From Corynespora cassiicola (taxonomy: Eukaryota > Ascomycota > Dothideomycetes > Pleosporales > Corynesporascaceae), in the NCBI GenBank assembly GCA_022059125.1, contig JAEUWY010000013.1:558001-622000 (forward strand): a stretch of 64,000 bases of DNA, in the 5' to 3' direction. The notes under the pieces are model-generated. The model searched no databases and had not been told where the DNA came from. It saw only the letters and a program-made list of their open reading frames with translations. The translations under genes and the position numbers were made by a program. Below, in pieces: positions 23,622 through 35,000 of this stretch (position 1 is the stretch's first letter; each line of letters starts with the position of its first letter).

Positions 23622-25667
23622 ATGGCAGCGTATCCCCGCCCAGACTTTGAACGGACCGACATCCACTGGCAATCACTCAATGGCCCGTGGTCTTTCATCT
23701 TTGATGACAACGACGATGGACTAGCTCAAAGCTGGCACCTCAAAGGCATCCCAAATGAGGTCCTGGTCAATTCGACCTCTACTTCGTCTTCCAGTTCTGC
23801 TGCAGAGTCCATCACTGCGAAGATCGCAGCGGGAACCCAGGACCTAATCAAGGGCAACGAGATTAAAAGAGAGGGAACGACTACACAGAAGAAGCGAGAG
23901 ATTCAAGTCCCATATGTTTGGCAATGCCCCGCTTCTGGAATCGAAGAAAAGGGCGTCCATGAAGTGTTCTGGTACGAAAGAGAGATCAAGGATTTGCGGA
24001 GCGAAGAGGAAAAGAAAGGGGGAAAAAGGGTTCTCTTGAGGTTCGGGGCAGTAGACTACGAAGCCAAGGTCTGGGTTAGTGGCCAGTATGTTGGTGGTCA
24101 TCGTGGCGGGCACGTGCCTTTCGAGATTGACATCACCGATTCATTCTTCAGCGGCGAGACTCAGAGGCTCACCCTCAGAGTCTACGACAGCGCTTATGAC
24201 CTGACGCAGCCCAGAGGAAAGCAATATTGGGGCGCTCAGCCGGAAAGCATTTTCTACACCCCCAGTGGTGGGATCTGGCAGAATGTGTGGCTGGAAGTCG
24301 TTCCTTTTGTTCGAATCCTCGACAGCAGTGGAGGGACGGTGCTCAGGAACGACGATATCATTGAAGGAAAACTTCATGCCACTGTGCAGATTTCTGGAAG
24401 ACCAGCTGGTCACAAGTACAGTGTCGAGATGGGTGTCAGCATTGCTGGCGTGCCTATCAGCACGACTGAGAAAATAGAGTTTCCGAAAGAGACAGACGCT
24501 GTCTCGTTTGATGCGGATATGCAAGCTCTAGAAAAGGTGCCCGATCTCAGGGCTTCCTTCTGCAACAATGTAGCCGTCTGGTCTCCTGAGCTTCCCGCCC
24601 TCTATAACCTTGTTATCCGCCTTTACGACTCGAGCGGTGCCCTCGTCGACGAAATTAATACAACCACGGGCATGCGCAGCATCTCCTGGTCAGGTGGTGT
24701 TTTCAAGCTCAACAATCGGCCATATTTCCAAGCACTCTTCCTTGACCAGGGCTACTGGCCTGAGACATTCATGACCCCTCCCTCCCCCGAGGCCCTTGCC
24801 AAGGATATCGAGCTCTCTAAAGCCATGGGTTTCAACGGATGCCGAAAGCATCAAAAAGTTGAAGATCCTGTATTCCTTTACCACGCCGATCGCCTTGGGT
24901 TCTTGGTCTGGGGAGAGATGGCTAATGCATACCAATTTTCTGATCAATACATGGAGCGATACGACCAAGAGTGGAGGGAGGCTGTAAAGCGTGACATTAA
25001 CCACCCATCCGTTGTGGCCTGGACGCCAGTCAACGAATCCTGGGGCTACAACAATCTGAAAGGAGATGCAAGGCAGCGACAACATGTGCGCAGCTTGTAT
25101 TATGCCACCAAGTCGCTCGATCCATCTAGGCCTGTCAACGATAACTGCGGCTGGGAGCATGTCCAAACGGATCTGACGACATTCCACGATTACTCGGATG
25201 GAGATGTTCTTACGAAGACTTGCTCCACTCTTGAGGGCATCCTCTCTCCCAAAGCGGACCGCTCCATGTTCCTTTCACCGATTGAGCCGAAATATAACGA
25301 CCCCACCAGTGATCCAGGATCATCTCATTCGCCTACCTCTCCCGTAATCTGCACAGAATTCGGCGGCATCAACATTGCAAGGGCGTCTGCTGGGTCATCA
25401 GGTGGTGAACGAGACTGGGGGTACACGACTGCCACTGATTCTAAGGATTTGCTGAAGCGTATTGAGAAAATGCTCAAGGGAATCACTCAAACTGGGCAGA
25501 TTTGTGGATGGGTTTACACGCAGCTGACGGATATCGAGCAGGAGGTTAACGGACTGTACACCCCGGATAGAAAGGAGAAGCTGCCAGCCGTGGAGATGAA
25601 GAAACTTGTTCAGGAGAGCATCAAGGCTTTCTATGAGGCCAGGACTAAGGATGGCGTACTCCAGTGA
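23622..25667 (+). CDS. Glycoside hydrolase family 2 protein (beta-galactosidase/beta-glucuronidase-like)
   Basis: A single exon of 681 aa starts MAAYPRPDFERTDIHWQSLN. The order is a jelly-roll sugar-binding domain (LNGPWSFIFDD; VHEVFWYEREI; AKVWVSGQYVGGHRGGHVPF), an immunoglobulin-like domain near 230-340, and a TIM barrel from about residue 360. The barrel contains NGCRKHQKVEDPVFLYHADRLGF. The expected acid/base Glu472 lies in WTPVNESWG and the nucleophile Glu579 in VICTEFGG, so it is probably active. There is no signal peptide, suggesting an intracellular enzyme. The loop around residues 45-80 is a Ser/Thr-rich insert. The family acts on beta-galactosides, glucuronides or mannosides; the substrate cannot be told from the sequence alone. 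Confidence 0.9.
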   Translation: MAAYPRPDFERTDIHWQSLNGPWSFIFDDNDDGLAQSWHLKGIPNEVLVNSTSTSSSSSAAESITAKIAAGTQDLIKGNEIKREGTTTQKKREIQVPYVWQCPASGIEEKGVHEVFWYEREIKDLRSEEEKKGGKRVLLRFGAVDYEAKVWVSGQYVGGHRGGHVPFEIDITDSFFSGETQRLTLRVYDSAYDLTQPRGKQYWGAQPESIFYTPSGGIWQNVWLEVVPFVRILDSSGGTVLRNDDIIEGKLHATVQISGRPAGHKYSVEMGVSIAGVPISTTEKIEFPKETDAVSFDADMQALEKVPDLRASFCNNVAVWSPELPALYNLVIRLYDSSGALVDEINTTTGMRSISWSGGVFKLNNRPYFQALFLDQGYWPETFMTPPSPEALAKDIELSKAMGFNGCRKHQKVEDPVFLYHADRLGFLVWGEMANAYQFSDQYMERYDQEWREAVKRDINHPSVVAWTPVNESWGYNNLKGDARQRQHVRSLYYATKSLDPSRPVNDNCGWEHVQTDLTTFHDYSDGDVLTKTCSTLEGILSPKADRSMFLSPIEPKYNDPTSDPGSSHSPTSPVICTEFGGINIARASAGSSGGERDWGYTTATDSKDLLKRIEKMLKGITQTGQICGWVYTQLTDIEQEVNGLYTPDRKEKLPAVEMKKLVQESIKAFYEARTKDGVLQ

Positions 25668-26534
25668 AACCTGAAACAGGCCAAGTTAGTTTGTGTCTAG
25701 TCGAAAACTTTTGCATATTCAAAGGGAGATTGGTTTCAAAACTATCTTTTGTCTGGCGTAAAATTCTCGAAATTCTCGAATTAAATGAATCCACTAGTTG
25801 AAGTCTATGTATACACGTTATTTTATGGAGAAACATGATAAATCTATAGTTTAGCCAAGGACGTTCGATGGTGGGCTCACCCCGCATAGAGGCGAAGTCG
25901 CTAGAGCATCGCTGTCTTGACAGCGCATATCAATCTTTCGACTTCGGTTATTATGGCACAGAGAATTCTTTTCTACTATTAGAAGACCAAGACTAGGATA
26001 CGTCTCTGCTTGCCACATTGGCACCTTAGAATATATTGGTTGTTGCAACGTGTTGGTCTAAGGAATGCAAAGACCGGCTCGATAAAGTAGGCACGCATTA
26101 CCAATGCATTTAGCTCTAAAACTGCTCCAAAATGATTACAAATTTTCTCAGAAATGGAGTCAGTGGTAATTGTCGTAATGAGGCTATGAAGAAATATTAT
26201 TTTAAAGGTGGGGTCAACCATCAATACGGGGAAGATTGCCAACTTTCCACTCCCTGGGCCTCAATTCTGTGAAGGATTTTACGGCGTAGCACTTAGAACC
26301 TCATTTAAGCATGTGAGTAAGAGCATAATTTTCGCCGGGAACTTACAATATAACAAATATACAAGGATAAGGGTTCAAGGGTCATGATATATCTCACGGC
26401 TACAGGTATATAAAGTGATACATGTGAATTCACCGGTTTTTTCAGCTCACATATCCCACATCACATATACTGTTTGATTTAAGGACTTGATAGTCTATAA
26501 AATAGCGCGCTAACCGGCCAAAAATATCGCAATT
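25668..26534. other. AT-rich intergenic region
   Basis: No gene recognised. Composition becomes clearly more AT-rich than to the left, marking the beginning of the accessory stretch. Short minus-strand frames (25645-26242) have no recognisable content. Confidence 0.4.
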
Positions 26535-26825
26535 ATGTCAGATTTCGAACAAGCATACGAACAGGCTATGGAAAGTAAGGTCTTGCCAGGCTACTATCTT
26601 ATGGCTGGAGATAAGAATGGTAACTTGGAATGCTTCTATATCATTCCAATTAACTGACAAACCTCAGGGAGAGTACGGTATTCTCGACACCAGGGTGTGC
26701 AGTTTTTGAAAGAAGGGTCTGACAGGCCATTCCAGCCAGATGCAATATGTACTGTGACCTCCATGACAAAACTCCTCACCGTTGTCGCAGTAAAGGAGAA
26801 ATATAGTAAAGTAAGGTGCGATTAG
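26535..26825 (+). pseudogene. Truncated serine beta-lactamase/esterase family gene
   Basis: Two exons can be read, 26535-26619 and 26668-26825, spliced by a normal 48-nt intron (GTAACT donor). The first gives MSDFEQAYEQAME followed by VLPGYYLMAGDKNG, and the second FQPDAICTVTSMTKLLTVVA. This is the N-terminal quarter of the class-C beta-lactamase/transesterase family, with the catalytic Ser-x-x-Lys motif (SMTK). Frame and splice sites are intact to that point. After KEKYSK the frame ends at a TAG, and nothing matching the remaining roughly 300 residues (Tyr motif, C-terminal lobe) follows. A GTAAGG just before the stop could be the donor of an intron whose downstream exon has been lost. I interpret it as a gene cut off by a deletion or rearrangement. 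Confidence 0.65.
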
Positions 26826-27279
26826 GTGGGAGTCAGCAGGCTTCAGCGCGCTGCACGCGCTGCAGAGAGCCAGAGCATGATTCACGTACGTTTAAATAGG
26901 CTTCTATAAATACTGCTTAGTTTAGAATAGCTATTATACTAATATAATTCTATTAAGTTCGGAATCTATAAGCTACAAAAGGCCGAGGGACTTGGTGGGG
27001 CTGGTGACTCGCTTGTAAACTACGTTACTAGTTGTTACGAACTCCTACACTTGTTGCCACTGTATTGTATCGCCACTTCTCTGTGGAAATTGACCAGAGT
27101 TCTCCAATATCTCAATAGTAGGGAGATAAGTTAAGAATAATGCAGCTGAGAAGTCTAACACTAGTCGCCCTAGGAAGTACTTAACAGAAATATGATTATC
27201 CATTAGGATACTCAGCATTTACATTCGGATTATTTCTTGACCTCCCCAAATCTCACAAGCTATAACACGCAGATTCCTT
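26826..27279. other. AT-rich tract beside the truncated gene
   Basis: Sequence of about 450 bp, low in GC, with many TA steps around 26890-26960. It may represent degraded mobile-element or deletion-junction sequence. No coding content and no terminal repeats were recognised. Confidence 0.35.
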
Positions 27280-28944
27280 CTAATCAACTCTATCAATCTT
27301 GAATCCACCAGGCACCATGCGCTGGAAAAAGCGCTCTGGGTCGTAACGTTTTGAGACTTCCTTCATGTAGTGGACGTTGTCAGAGCCATAGCTCCCGAGC
27401 GGATTCTGGCTTGCCTTCGCATAAGGCAAATAGATGAATTCTTCGCTGGCTCCGACCGACTTTGCGTATGCTAGGACTTTTTGAACAGTTTTTGACGCAA
27501 TTTCAAACACCTGTGGCTTCAGTTTGATAGTTTCTGGGGTCGTCAAAGTGACAGCCATGACGAAATAAAGCTTGTTGCGACCGTTTCGTTCAAGTCCAAG
27601 CATATTTCCTCCCTTTTGTACACTAATATCTGAAATGTACGTAGAGATCGGTTGCATCTCGATCATGGTACTGAAGTTTTTTCCGATAGTAGCGTTGAGG
27701 CTAGCGATGAGCTCAACATGCTGTTCAAAACAGTAGCGTACAACTCGTGGATCGTTAGCGATTGTATTGGAACCAACTCCAACGTTTCTAAAGTCGTGTT
27801 GTCAGCCATCGAAATCCCATTCGTGCAGCCAGAGTCTACTCACATGGCATCCGAGTTCCTGTTCAATTCTGGAGCGTCGATTGCGGCAACATCCGGCAGG
27901 GTGTACGACTTTTTGCCAGTCGTAGCCATCAACGGAATGTTGTTGAATTTGTCGAATGCTGTGGTATTCGCATTATTGACGGTGTTGACTTCGGTTGCTG
28001 TCATGCTGAGGCCGGTTCCAGGGGAGTAGGATATGACCCAAACCATTGCGTTTTCGTCAAACGACTGATCCAGATTTGTGAAATCGACGATTGCGTCAAT
28101 GAACTGGTCCGTATGCTCAGGGCCGGTGGTTCGTCTTTCAAGTGTGACATTGGTAGCCGGGAATGTGTTGATGTCAAACCTGGTTACGATTCCAAAATTG
28201 GAGCTTCCTCCTTTTAGTGCACGCCACAGATCAGGGTGACCAGATGCATTCGCGTTGACAATCTCACCGCTTGCCAGCACTACCTCGAAGTTAACCACGT
28301 TGTCGCAGGCAAATCCAGTTCGCGGTGTGGTCCATCCGACGCCACCACCGAGTGTGAGCCCACCAACACCCACTACGCCCTGTCTTCCGCCTGTCACGCT
28401 GACCCCTTGCTTTTGTAAATCTGAATATACATTACCCCACCGGGCCCCTGTTCCAACGCTCGCGACCTTGGTAGCTGCGTCGTAGGTGGTAGCGTTCAGA
28501 TGGGTCAAATCGAGTATGACGCCATTAGTAATGCTGTTCTGGCTATCAGACCCATGTCCGCCGCTACGGATGGCTATGTTCCAGTTTCCGGCGCCGTGCC
28601 CGGCCGACTGGAGGGCGAAAAGAGTTTGGGAAACTTCGGCGGCGGTTTTTGGGACAACGAAGCAGAAAGGGCTTCTCTGTGTTTCCTTGGTCCAAGAGCC
28701 TTCAAGGAGGTTCGGGTATGAAGGGGAGGATGGGAAGTGCACGATATGAGATAAGTTTGCCGAAATGAGGGCATCGCACTTGAAGAAGGTAAGAGATGGA
28801 TGCACATAAGATGGAGGGATTACTTGCCGGTTTCATTCCGGTGATGATTTCAGTATTGTTGTAAACGGTAGGTGCTTGCGCATTAACATCATCGAGCAGC
28901 AGCGATAGTAGCCCAACAGCTGCACTGCTTCGGAACAGCATCAT
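27280..28944 (-). CDS. Secreted FAD-linked oxidoreductase (berberine-bridge-enzyme-like)
   Basis: Three exons (28944-28828, 28778-27844, 27787-27280) encode about 519 aa. The N-terminus is a signal peptide (MMLFRSSAAVGLLSLLLDDVNA). The FAD-binding PCMH fold follows, with IRSGGHGSD where His114 is the expected covalent flavin attachment site, LDLTHLNATTYD, and GLTLGGGVGWTTPRTGFACDN. No cysteine sits in the usual second attachment loop, so single covalent linkage is expected. The C-terminus has the BBE motif with DPERFFQRMVPGGFK. Family members oxidise sugars, alkaloids or fungal metabolite intermediates. Intron 1 uses a GC donor (GCAAGT at 28827-28822), the only way to join the signal peptide to the body in frame. 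It is next to a Zn2Cys6 regulator gene, also on the minus strand. Confidence 0.9.
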
Positions 28945-31400
28945 GAACGCTTTTGGAAATCTTGTTCGGTAAAAGTTGCTAAGAGATGATAAAAGCCCTT
29001 TGTGGTGGTTCGAGTGGTGGTGGTTATTTGGCATACGGCCGGATATCTACACATATATATATATATATTTCCATATGCTCAACCTAAACTTCGTGGACCG
29101 TGCCAGAATGTGCCTGATTGCGCTTTCACAGCCAAAAGATCGCCGTCATCTTCTTTGGGTGGCTTAGAGTTCTCGTACCGAGACCGAGAACGGGTGGGGG
29201 CTGTGCTGACCTAAGTTCGAAAATGAGGCGCTAAGACCGAAATCTGCATCTTTTAGTCTTTCGTACCGAGACCGAGATGAGCTTTCAGCCCTGGCCATCG
29301 TACCTGTCAGTTACCAACATGGACCCTTGGCGCCAAGATCCATATCGCCACCGGAGCCAGCAAAGAGAGAGGAAAGGAGCAGAAAGCAAGGCAATGGTCC
29401 TGTTTTACATCGGAAAATGACATCGCCGTTCGGATGCAGGGCCTTCGCGAGGTTCATCGCATTTCCGGTGATTGGGCACCACGAGGAACAATCATCCATG
29501 TATCAGCCTATCTTCTTGACAAATACGACAACATGGCGTTAAAAACTAAGGATTTGGGATTGCAACCGAATATTGAGAGTAGGAGAGTTAAAATGATGCA
29601 TGAGTCCGAATCGGTCGGCACCAACATAGCTCTTTGACTAGACAATGACGACAATGTTTCTGTCGATCCAGGGGCACTTCGGCCGTGGTGCGTGGCAACA
29701 CAGGTGCCTTATTACAAACGTTAACATGGAAAGTAATCCCGCCGGCTACGCATAGAAGTCAGCAAGTCTTTATTGATCAACGAGACGTTTGATTGTGGCC
29801 ATTAAGAAAGATCAATTGTTGGGTGTCAGTCTCCACCCATGATCCAATGGCTTCCACTAGCTTGCATGAATGTAGATGGGGTTTGACACGCAACGAAAGA
29901 TATCGAAGACGAAAGGCAGACCGTTTGATGAAGAATAATGTGAACGATATGCCAACGAAATGCAATAGAGTTCCCTAGAGATAATGCGTGACGAGATGTA
30001 GAGCGTACCAGGCAGGAGACTGGATGCCTGCCTTGCAATCTCTCAAGGTGCAGCGCCCATGAGTAAGCTTGAACAAAGATCAACATCACTCATGCTCACA
30101 CATATAACGATCATGTCCTTGTTCGGCTCAGTGGAGTGTCTCTACATTGCTTCGACACGGGCTGCGTCCCTCTTTTCTACATTCGGGCGCAAGTGACTCG
30201 TATTCGTACGTGTGACAACCTGTATAACAGAACCTTCAGCTCAAATAATTCACAATGTTTCGACAGTCAAATAAACTTTTTGTACCCTGAAGCCTATGAA
30301 GAGGCCTTTTCTCGGAATGAGTGTCTTAATAACACCATGAACATGGAGCGCATATCCCTGGGCGGTATCATCATAAGCAGCGGCTCTAATAGCTTTTTAG
30401 TCTGGATGCGAGCATACACAGAGGAGTAAATCTTTTGAAGGAACTATCAAAAAACTACGTTAGGTCGCAGGCCATGATAAGAGATAGAAGACATGTCGTT
30501 GGAGCGATGCGTGCGCCGTTCATGCTGCCCGTGACCAGCCATATCGGGGTACCAAGCTTAAAGCCGATGCATGCCAGCCCAATTAGGTGGATTGCCTCCG
30601 CAAGCGCGAGCCGGAAATTGAATTTTTGGTTTGGATATGTTCGCTTTGAAGACTCCCATGACCGCTACCTCAGTGACACTTGTCACGCCGAAACATCTCA
30701 TGATGCTACTTATCAGATGCATGTGAGATAATTTCAAGTAACTGTAACGCTCAGTAGTACCCAATTCATTGCGCTTGGACATACCAGTGGTTTTTGTCGT
30801 TTCATAATTTCCGCATGAGCTACATCGACTTCAAAATTGACATCCAGCGCCCAATCGCTGTTAGCTCGCCTTGCAAGTGTTAGGAAGCAGACTTGATGAG
30901 TAATACGAAGTTGTCAAACCACGTTCAAACGTACGGTTCAATAAACTCAAACAAGATACCGATTCGATGCCAATTGCTCGCTATCCGTGAAACGAAAGGA
31001 CATCGTAGAATAGTACGACCACAGAAGCGGATCAAGTTCTTTTCGCAGACGTACAAGAAGCAAACGCTGCCCTTGCTCAGCTAAACGCTGGCCATAGCCC
31101 CCTCACTCCCTTTGACGGTAGGAAAAGGTCGGACTACCGAGTCAGATAGATGCAAGGTGCAATATATCAACACTGATAACTTCAAGAACGATTTCACGCA
31201 CAGACTTCAAAACTATGATTGAGCACGAGACTTCAATATGCTGAGAGGAGTTCAACCCCACATGTTTGTGCTCTATGTGTAAACTTACAGCGTGAACATA
31301 GTGAACTCCGTGCGCATGCCCTGATGGAAGAGAAACCAAGCTTCCTACCCATGCCAGCAGTAAATTAGGTCCACTCTGGACTAGATTCCTCAGAGGACGG
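28945..31400. other. 2.5-kb intergenic region without a supported gene
   Basis: This interval separates the regulator gene and the oxidase gene. Frames are short and not recognisable. A 17-bp direct repeat lies at 29173-29189 and 29261-29277, in the presumed upstream region of the oxidase. A plus-strand frame at 29434-29637 has faint P450-like features but is not supported. Confidence 0.4.
29173..29277. repeat. Pair of identical 17-bp motifs upstream of the oxidase gene
   Basis: TCGTACCGAGACCGAGA occurs at 29173-29189 and again at 29261-29277, 88 bp apart in the same orientation, about 230-330 bp upstream of the oxidase start codon. The element contains the half-site ACCGAGA twice in overlapping form. 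It may be a regulator binding site; the assignment to the neighbouring Zn2Cys6 protein is speculation. Confidence 0.5.
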
Positions 31401-32689
31401 TCAGTGAACTGAAATAACCGCTTCTCGATTAGCAGATGGGACACGCAAGACACTCAGCCGGTCATGAACTTGTTCCATCGGCCAATGAATCCAGTGCTGC
31501 ATTGTGCTGTCCAATGCCTGGTCAATGACACGAAGCGCGTACTCTGCCCAATCCTGCGAATACCACGCTGTGCGAACCACCGTCATTGTAGCCACATAGT
31601 GTGCCAAGATGATAAGTGCTGGTGGATTGCGTGCTTGAATTAGTTTTACATAATCCATAGGCACCATCACTTGCCACCGGGAAATGACGCCTAGCTCGAC
31701 ATTTTCCGTGGCTGAAATGTAAGCTATGTTTCGATAGATTTCCTGTAGTTCAGTCAAAGCGGTTTGACAATACTGAATTGCGTTTTGGTCCATCCCATAC
31801 ATGACCAACAATTGCTCAACTGCCTCAAAACGAGCAGAGACGCTGGGTGGCAGAATGATTTCTATGGCTTCAGGGCAGCGCTGCCTCTCCAACAGTGCGG
31901 ACATTGGACCTGCCCTGATTTGGTTGTAGGTTAGATCAATAATGTTCTTCACACCCCTTGTCAAGATGATAAGCTCAGTGATTGTATCCACGTCGAGTGC
32001 TGCAGCGTCTACTTGAGTACAAGTTCGTGCCATGGACGAAATAGAGAGCGTTGCAGCGAGCGCAAAGAGAGCGTCTGCGTGTGTGGGTTCGACAGACGAT
32101 GATAAAATTGAGCGGAATTTTTCAAGCGCGACAGCCTGATGTTTGTCGAATGTTTGTAAGTGCTGCGAGGACAGTTCTGGTCGAAGGTATGCCAGGTGAA
32201 GGGCCGCGAGAGCCAAGAGGCCGTGCATTAGAAACGGATGTTTAATGGCCTGTTTCGGTATATATTCTCGCCAGAGGTGGAGTACGTTCTCACGAACGCC
32301 TATGAGGTTATGTACTGTTGTTGCGTAGTGGTACATCAACTCACTGAGTTGCAATGAAAATGTTAGTGTTGCTTATGAGAGAGTAAAGGCCTGCACACGT
32401 ACAGGTCAAAAGCCCACTCTTCGGTGTTGGAAGGTATCGAGGGATCTAGCGCAGTATCGGAGCTTCCAGCTTGAAAGTTTGGCGCAAGGAAGCTGCACTG
32501 CTCGTTCCGTCGACGACAAGCGCCGCAGGGGACAACTTCGTCGCACTTCACACGCCTCCGCTTACATTGTAGACATCCTCGCCTCGACTTTCTGGATCCA
32601 AGTTGCGGCATCGCAGCGTGAGCCGCTGCAACGTGTATTGCTGGTGAACGGCTACTCTTGACACCAATGATAGCGGCCTTGACAGGCAC
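31401..32689 (-). CDS. Zn2Cys6 fungal-specific transcription factor
   Basis: Two exons (32689-32403 and 32343-31401) give 409 aa. The zinc cluster has cysteines at 39, 42, 49, 55, 58 and 65 in the exact C-x2-C-x6-C-x5-C-x2-C-x6-C spacing, with the basic KRRRVKC region. The KSRRGCLQCKRRRVKCDE form resembles the sterol-uptake-control (Upc2-like) group. The downstream part is an all-helical regulatory region (HPFLMHGLLALAALHLAYL is typical). It should bind DNA in the nucleus. An alternative start at the internal methionine of MPQLGSRKSRRG (32611) leaves the zinc cluster intact. Possible targets are the oxidase gene to the left and its own promoter, but this is inferred from proximity alone. Confidence 0.9.
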
Positions 32690-33418
32690 GTCAAACGCCT
32701 ATAAACCTTCGACTGGAGTATGCTGACATGCGAACTTCGACGGCACGATCGCAGTTGATACGAGTGTTACGAACCTGGAAAGTGAGAACACGGCGCTTAA
32801 GAATGAATGATGAGCACCAGCTTGCCATCTGTAAAAAGTGGACGCCTTCGCCAAGGAACTAACAACATTAGACAAAAGTAGAAAATCACATGATTCTATA
32901 TATAACAGCTTTACGAAACTTGTTGACTGTAAAACTTTAGAGAATAGCAGGTGTAATTTTTTTTTAAAAAAAAAGATTTATTTATATTATACTAAAGTTT
33001 AAAAAACTAGTAAAAAAAACTTAGTTGTATTTAGTTAAGATTAGAAGAATTATTAAAAATTATAAGTGTTAGCTAAAGGTTCTGTTATTCGCCTTACCGC
33101 ATAGCTACTATACTATAAAAGCAACAGCAATCTGAAAAATAATAGCGATACAGAACAATTATGTAATAGGATCTAACTGACTTAAATGCACAGCAGCTTA
33201 TTAATTTAGTAAGCGATAACATTGCATCCGCGGATCTGTATTAATTTACCCGATCGAGCTAGAATTGCGAACCTTCACTAGAAGGCAAATGTCAGCTGTT
33301 GACCTGGGCTCTCCCACTTTTTTTTCCTAACAGTAACTCCCAGAAAGTCCCAACCTAACTCACTATATTAAACATTGTATCCAAACTCGAAGATGATTCC
33401 TCAAATCATTATCTCAAT
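32690..33418. other. AT-rich intergenic tract
   Basis: Strongly AT-rich between about 32930 and 33200, with long A and T runs and TA steps, unlike the neighbouring genes. This is the pattern left by heavy C-to-T mutation of repeats in many ascomycetes, but no element boundaries or terminal repeats were found. The first 200 bp should include the regulator gene promoter. Confidence 0.45.
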
Positions 33419-35000
33419 ATGGACATTGGCACTAAACACTTCGAAACCTTCGATGACGCCTGGTCCAGTGGTCAAAGCGTTCCTCCCCCCGAACATGATG
33501 ATCAGTCTCACAAATGCGTTGACTGCGATCAAATTCATCTTCCGCGTCGTTTGATCATCTGCGTAGATGTTACTTTTATCGATGCAGATGGTTCTATCAG
33601 TAAATTTCGCTCAGCTCCCGCAATGATATAACCTAACCAGTGGAAAAAGGAATGGATACAAGCAACGTGCATCAAATCTGGCAGCTTCTTCCTCGCAGGT
33701 GACAAGTTCAATATACCAATGGTAAAGCCTGGGAATAATTTGGCCCGGCTCGCCCACCCTACCCCTCTTTACTCAGAGCTGATGCAGGTCCACGTGGATT
33801 ATTTCGAAGGGGTTGGGGTGTCACCAAAGGAGGGTATTCAATCTCGTCTGCCTAGGCTTTTCACAGCTGTAACTGGTAAAGGATTGACAGGGTGCGATGC
33901 AAAGAACAAGGGAGTCTACAAAGTCAGAAAAATCGTTTCAGCAGACTCACTAGTACACTGTATTGAAACAGTATTGCCGTGGACTTTGTTCTTTTCGAGA
34001 TGAGATCTTCATGTTTGAGTACAGCTGTGGTACATTGCACCTAGAATAGTCGTGCTTCGACGAAACATTCGACAAAGCAATTCGAACATGGCATGACATT
34101 CGTGAGAAAAAAGAAGACAAAAACTTGCACAATTCAGTTAGTAGACTACTGCTACAATTGTCACTCTTCGGAGTTGTCAGCTTACTCGAGAGTTGTAGAT
34201 CGAACGCTTCCGGTAATTGCCTATTCCTACTCTATTCAGAGACATCTCTTAACGATACCAGAACTCAAAACACTCGCAATTATCCTCTGCAATCATCAGA
34301 TTTCTAGGTTTTTTTTACTCTGTTCAGGCCTCCAACGACTCGGAGCTAAATGAAATTGGGCTTTTAGAAAATGCATACAACGTTAGACACACCATGGCCT
34401 TGCTTGAGCGCCGAGCAGCATTCAAGTTAGAACGTTTTGTTGACAGCAGGATGAAAAAATCGAATGATCACAATAGATCATGTCAAGAAGCCTGATTTTT
34501 CGGCACTCACGGCAATATTGGCGGAGCACGCAATCCAGATGGTCTTGCAATCTGGCCTCTTCAGTGAATCCTCTGTGAAGCCCAGAAATTTGGTCTCGCT
34601 CCGAAATTCAATGCCACTGATGAGACTAAAGATGCTAATCCAGCTAAAATCATATTTCCTGGTCCGGAATATGGTGGTGTCGGGTCTACAAGCGGACCCT
34701 CAGTACACCAACGGGCTCGTCAAGATATTCATCAGCAAGGCTAATGAGAAGTTCGAATATTTTCAACTTCAACCCCGATTCCCACCTGGATTTTATCATT
34801 AATCTTCTGCAACCGTCGTTAGACGAAACAAGCTTTTGGGAAAAGATGCGCTCTACCATTACACCCGCAGCCCTTTTGGCAGGATTGTAATTGAATCCAC
34901 CAATCGCTGTCTCAGCATATGGTGCTGTCAAACTTCACGAGGCCAGCGAACTAACCTTCGGTCTGATACCACTCTGCTGTTCTCCTGGTCTTTGAACGCC
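33419..35000 (+). pseudogene. Decayed DUF2235 (alpha/beta-hydrolase-like) gene
   Basis: Pieces of a fungal DUF2235 protein can be read in order but in different frames and with stops between them. They are LPRRLIICVDVTFIDADG (canonical form has a DGTW core) near 33540, DTSNVHQIW near 33655, a KSG/AGDKFN block near 33680-33720, VHVDYFEGVG near 33790, TGKGLTG near 33875, and DEIFMFEYSCGT near 34003, where the family has a GFSRGA nucleophile motif. Further on come VRHTMALLERRAAF near 34385, then GTHGNIGGARNPDGLAIW near 34510 and AKIIFPGPEYGG near 34650. In-frame TGA replaces Trp codons near 34491 and 34561. The Gly-x-Ser-x-Gly-like motif is broken and several frameshifts are needed, so no functional product is expected. 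The right boundary is approximate. Confidence 0.7.

Noticed and set aside
29434..29637. Frame with faint P450 K-helix resemblance (LREVHRIS, then APRGTIIHVSAYLLDK)
   Set aside because: Similarity is weak and isolated; no haem-binding loop or other P450 parts nearby.
30136..30731. Two adjacent plus-strand frames of about 97 aa
   Set aside because: No recognisable content, not joined by convincing splice sites, and located in a decayed intergenic region.
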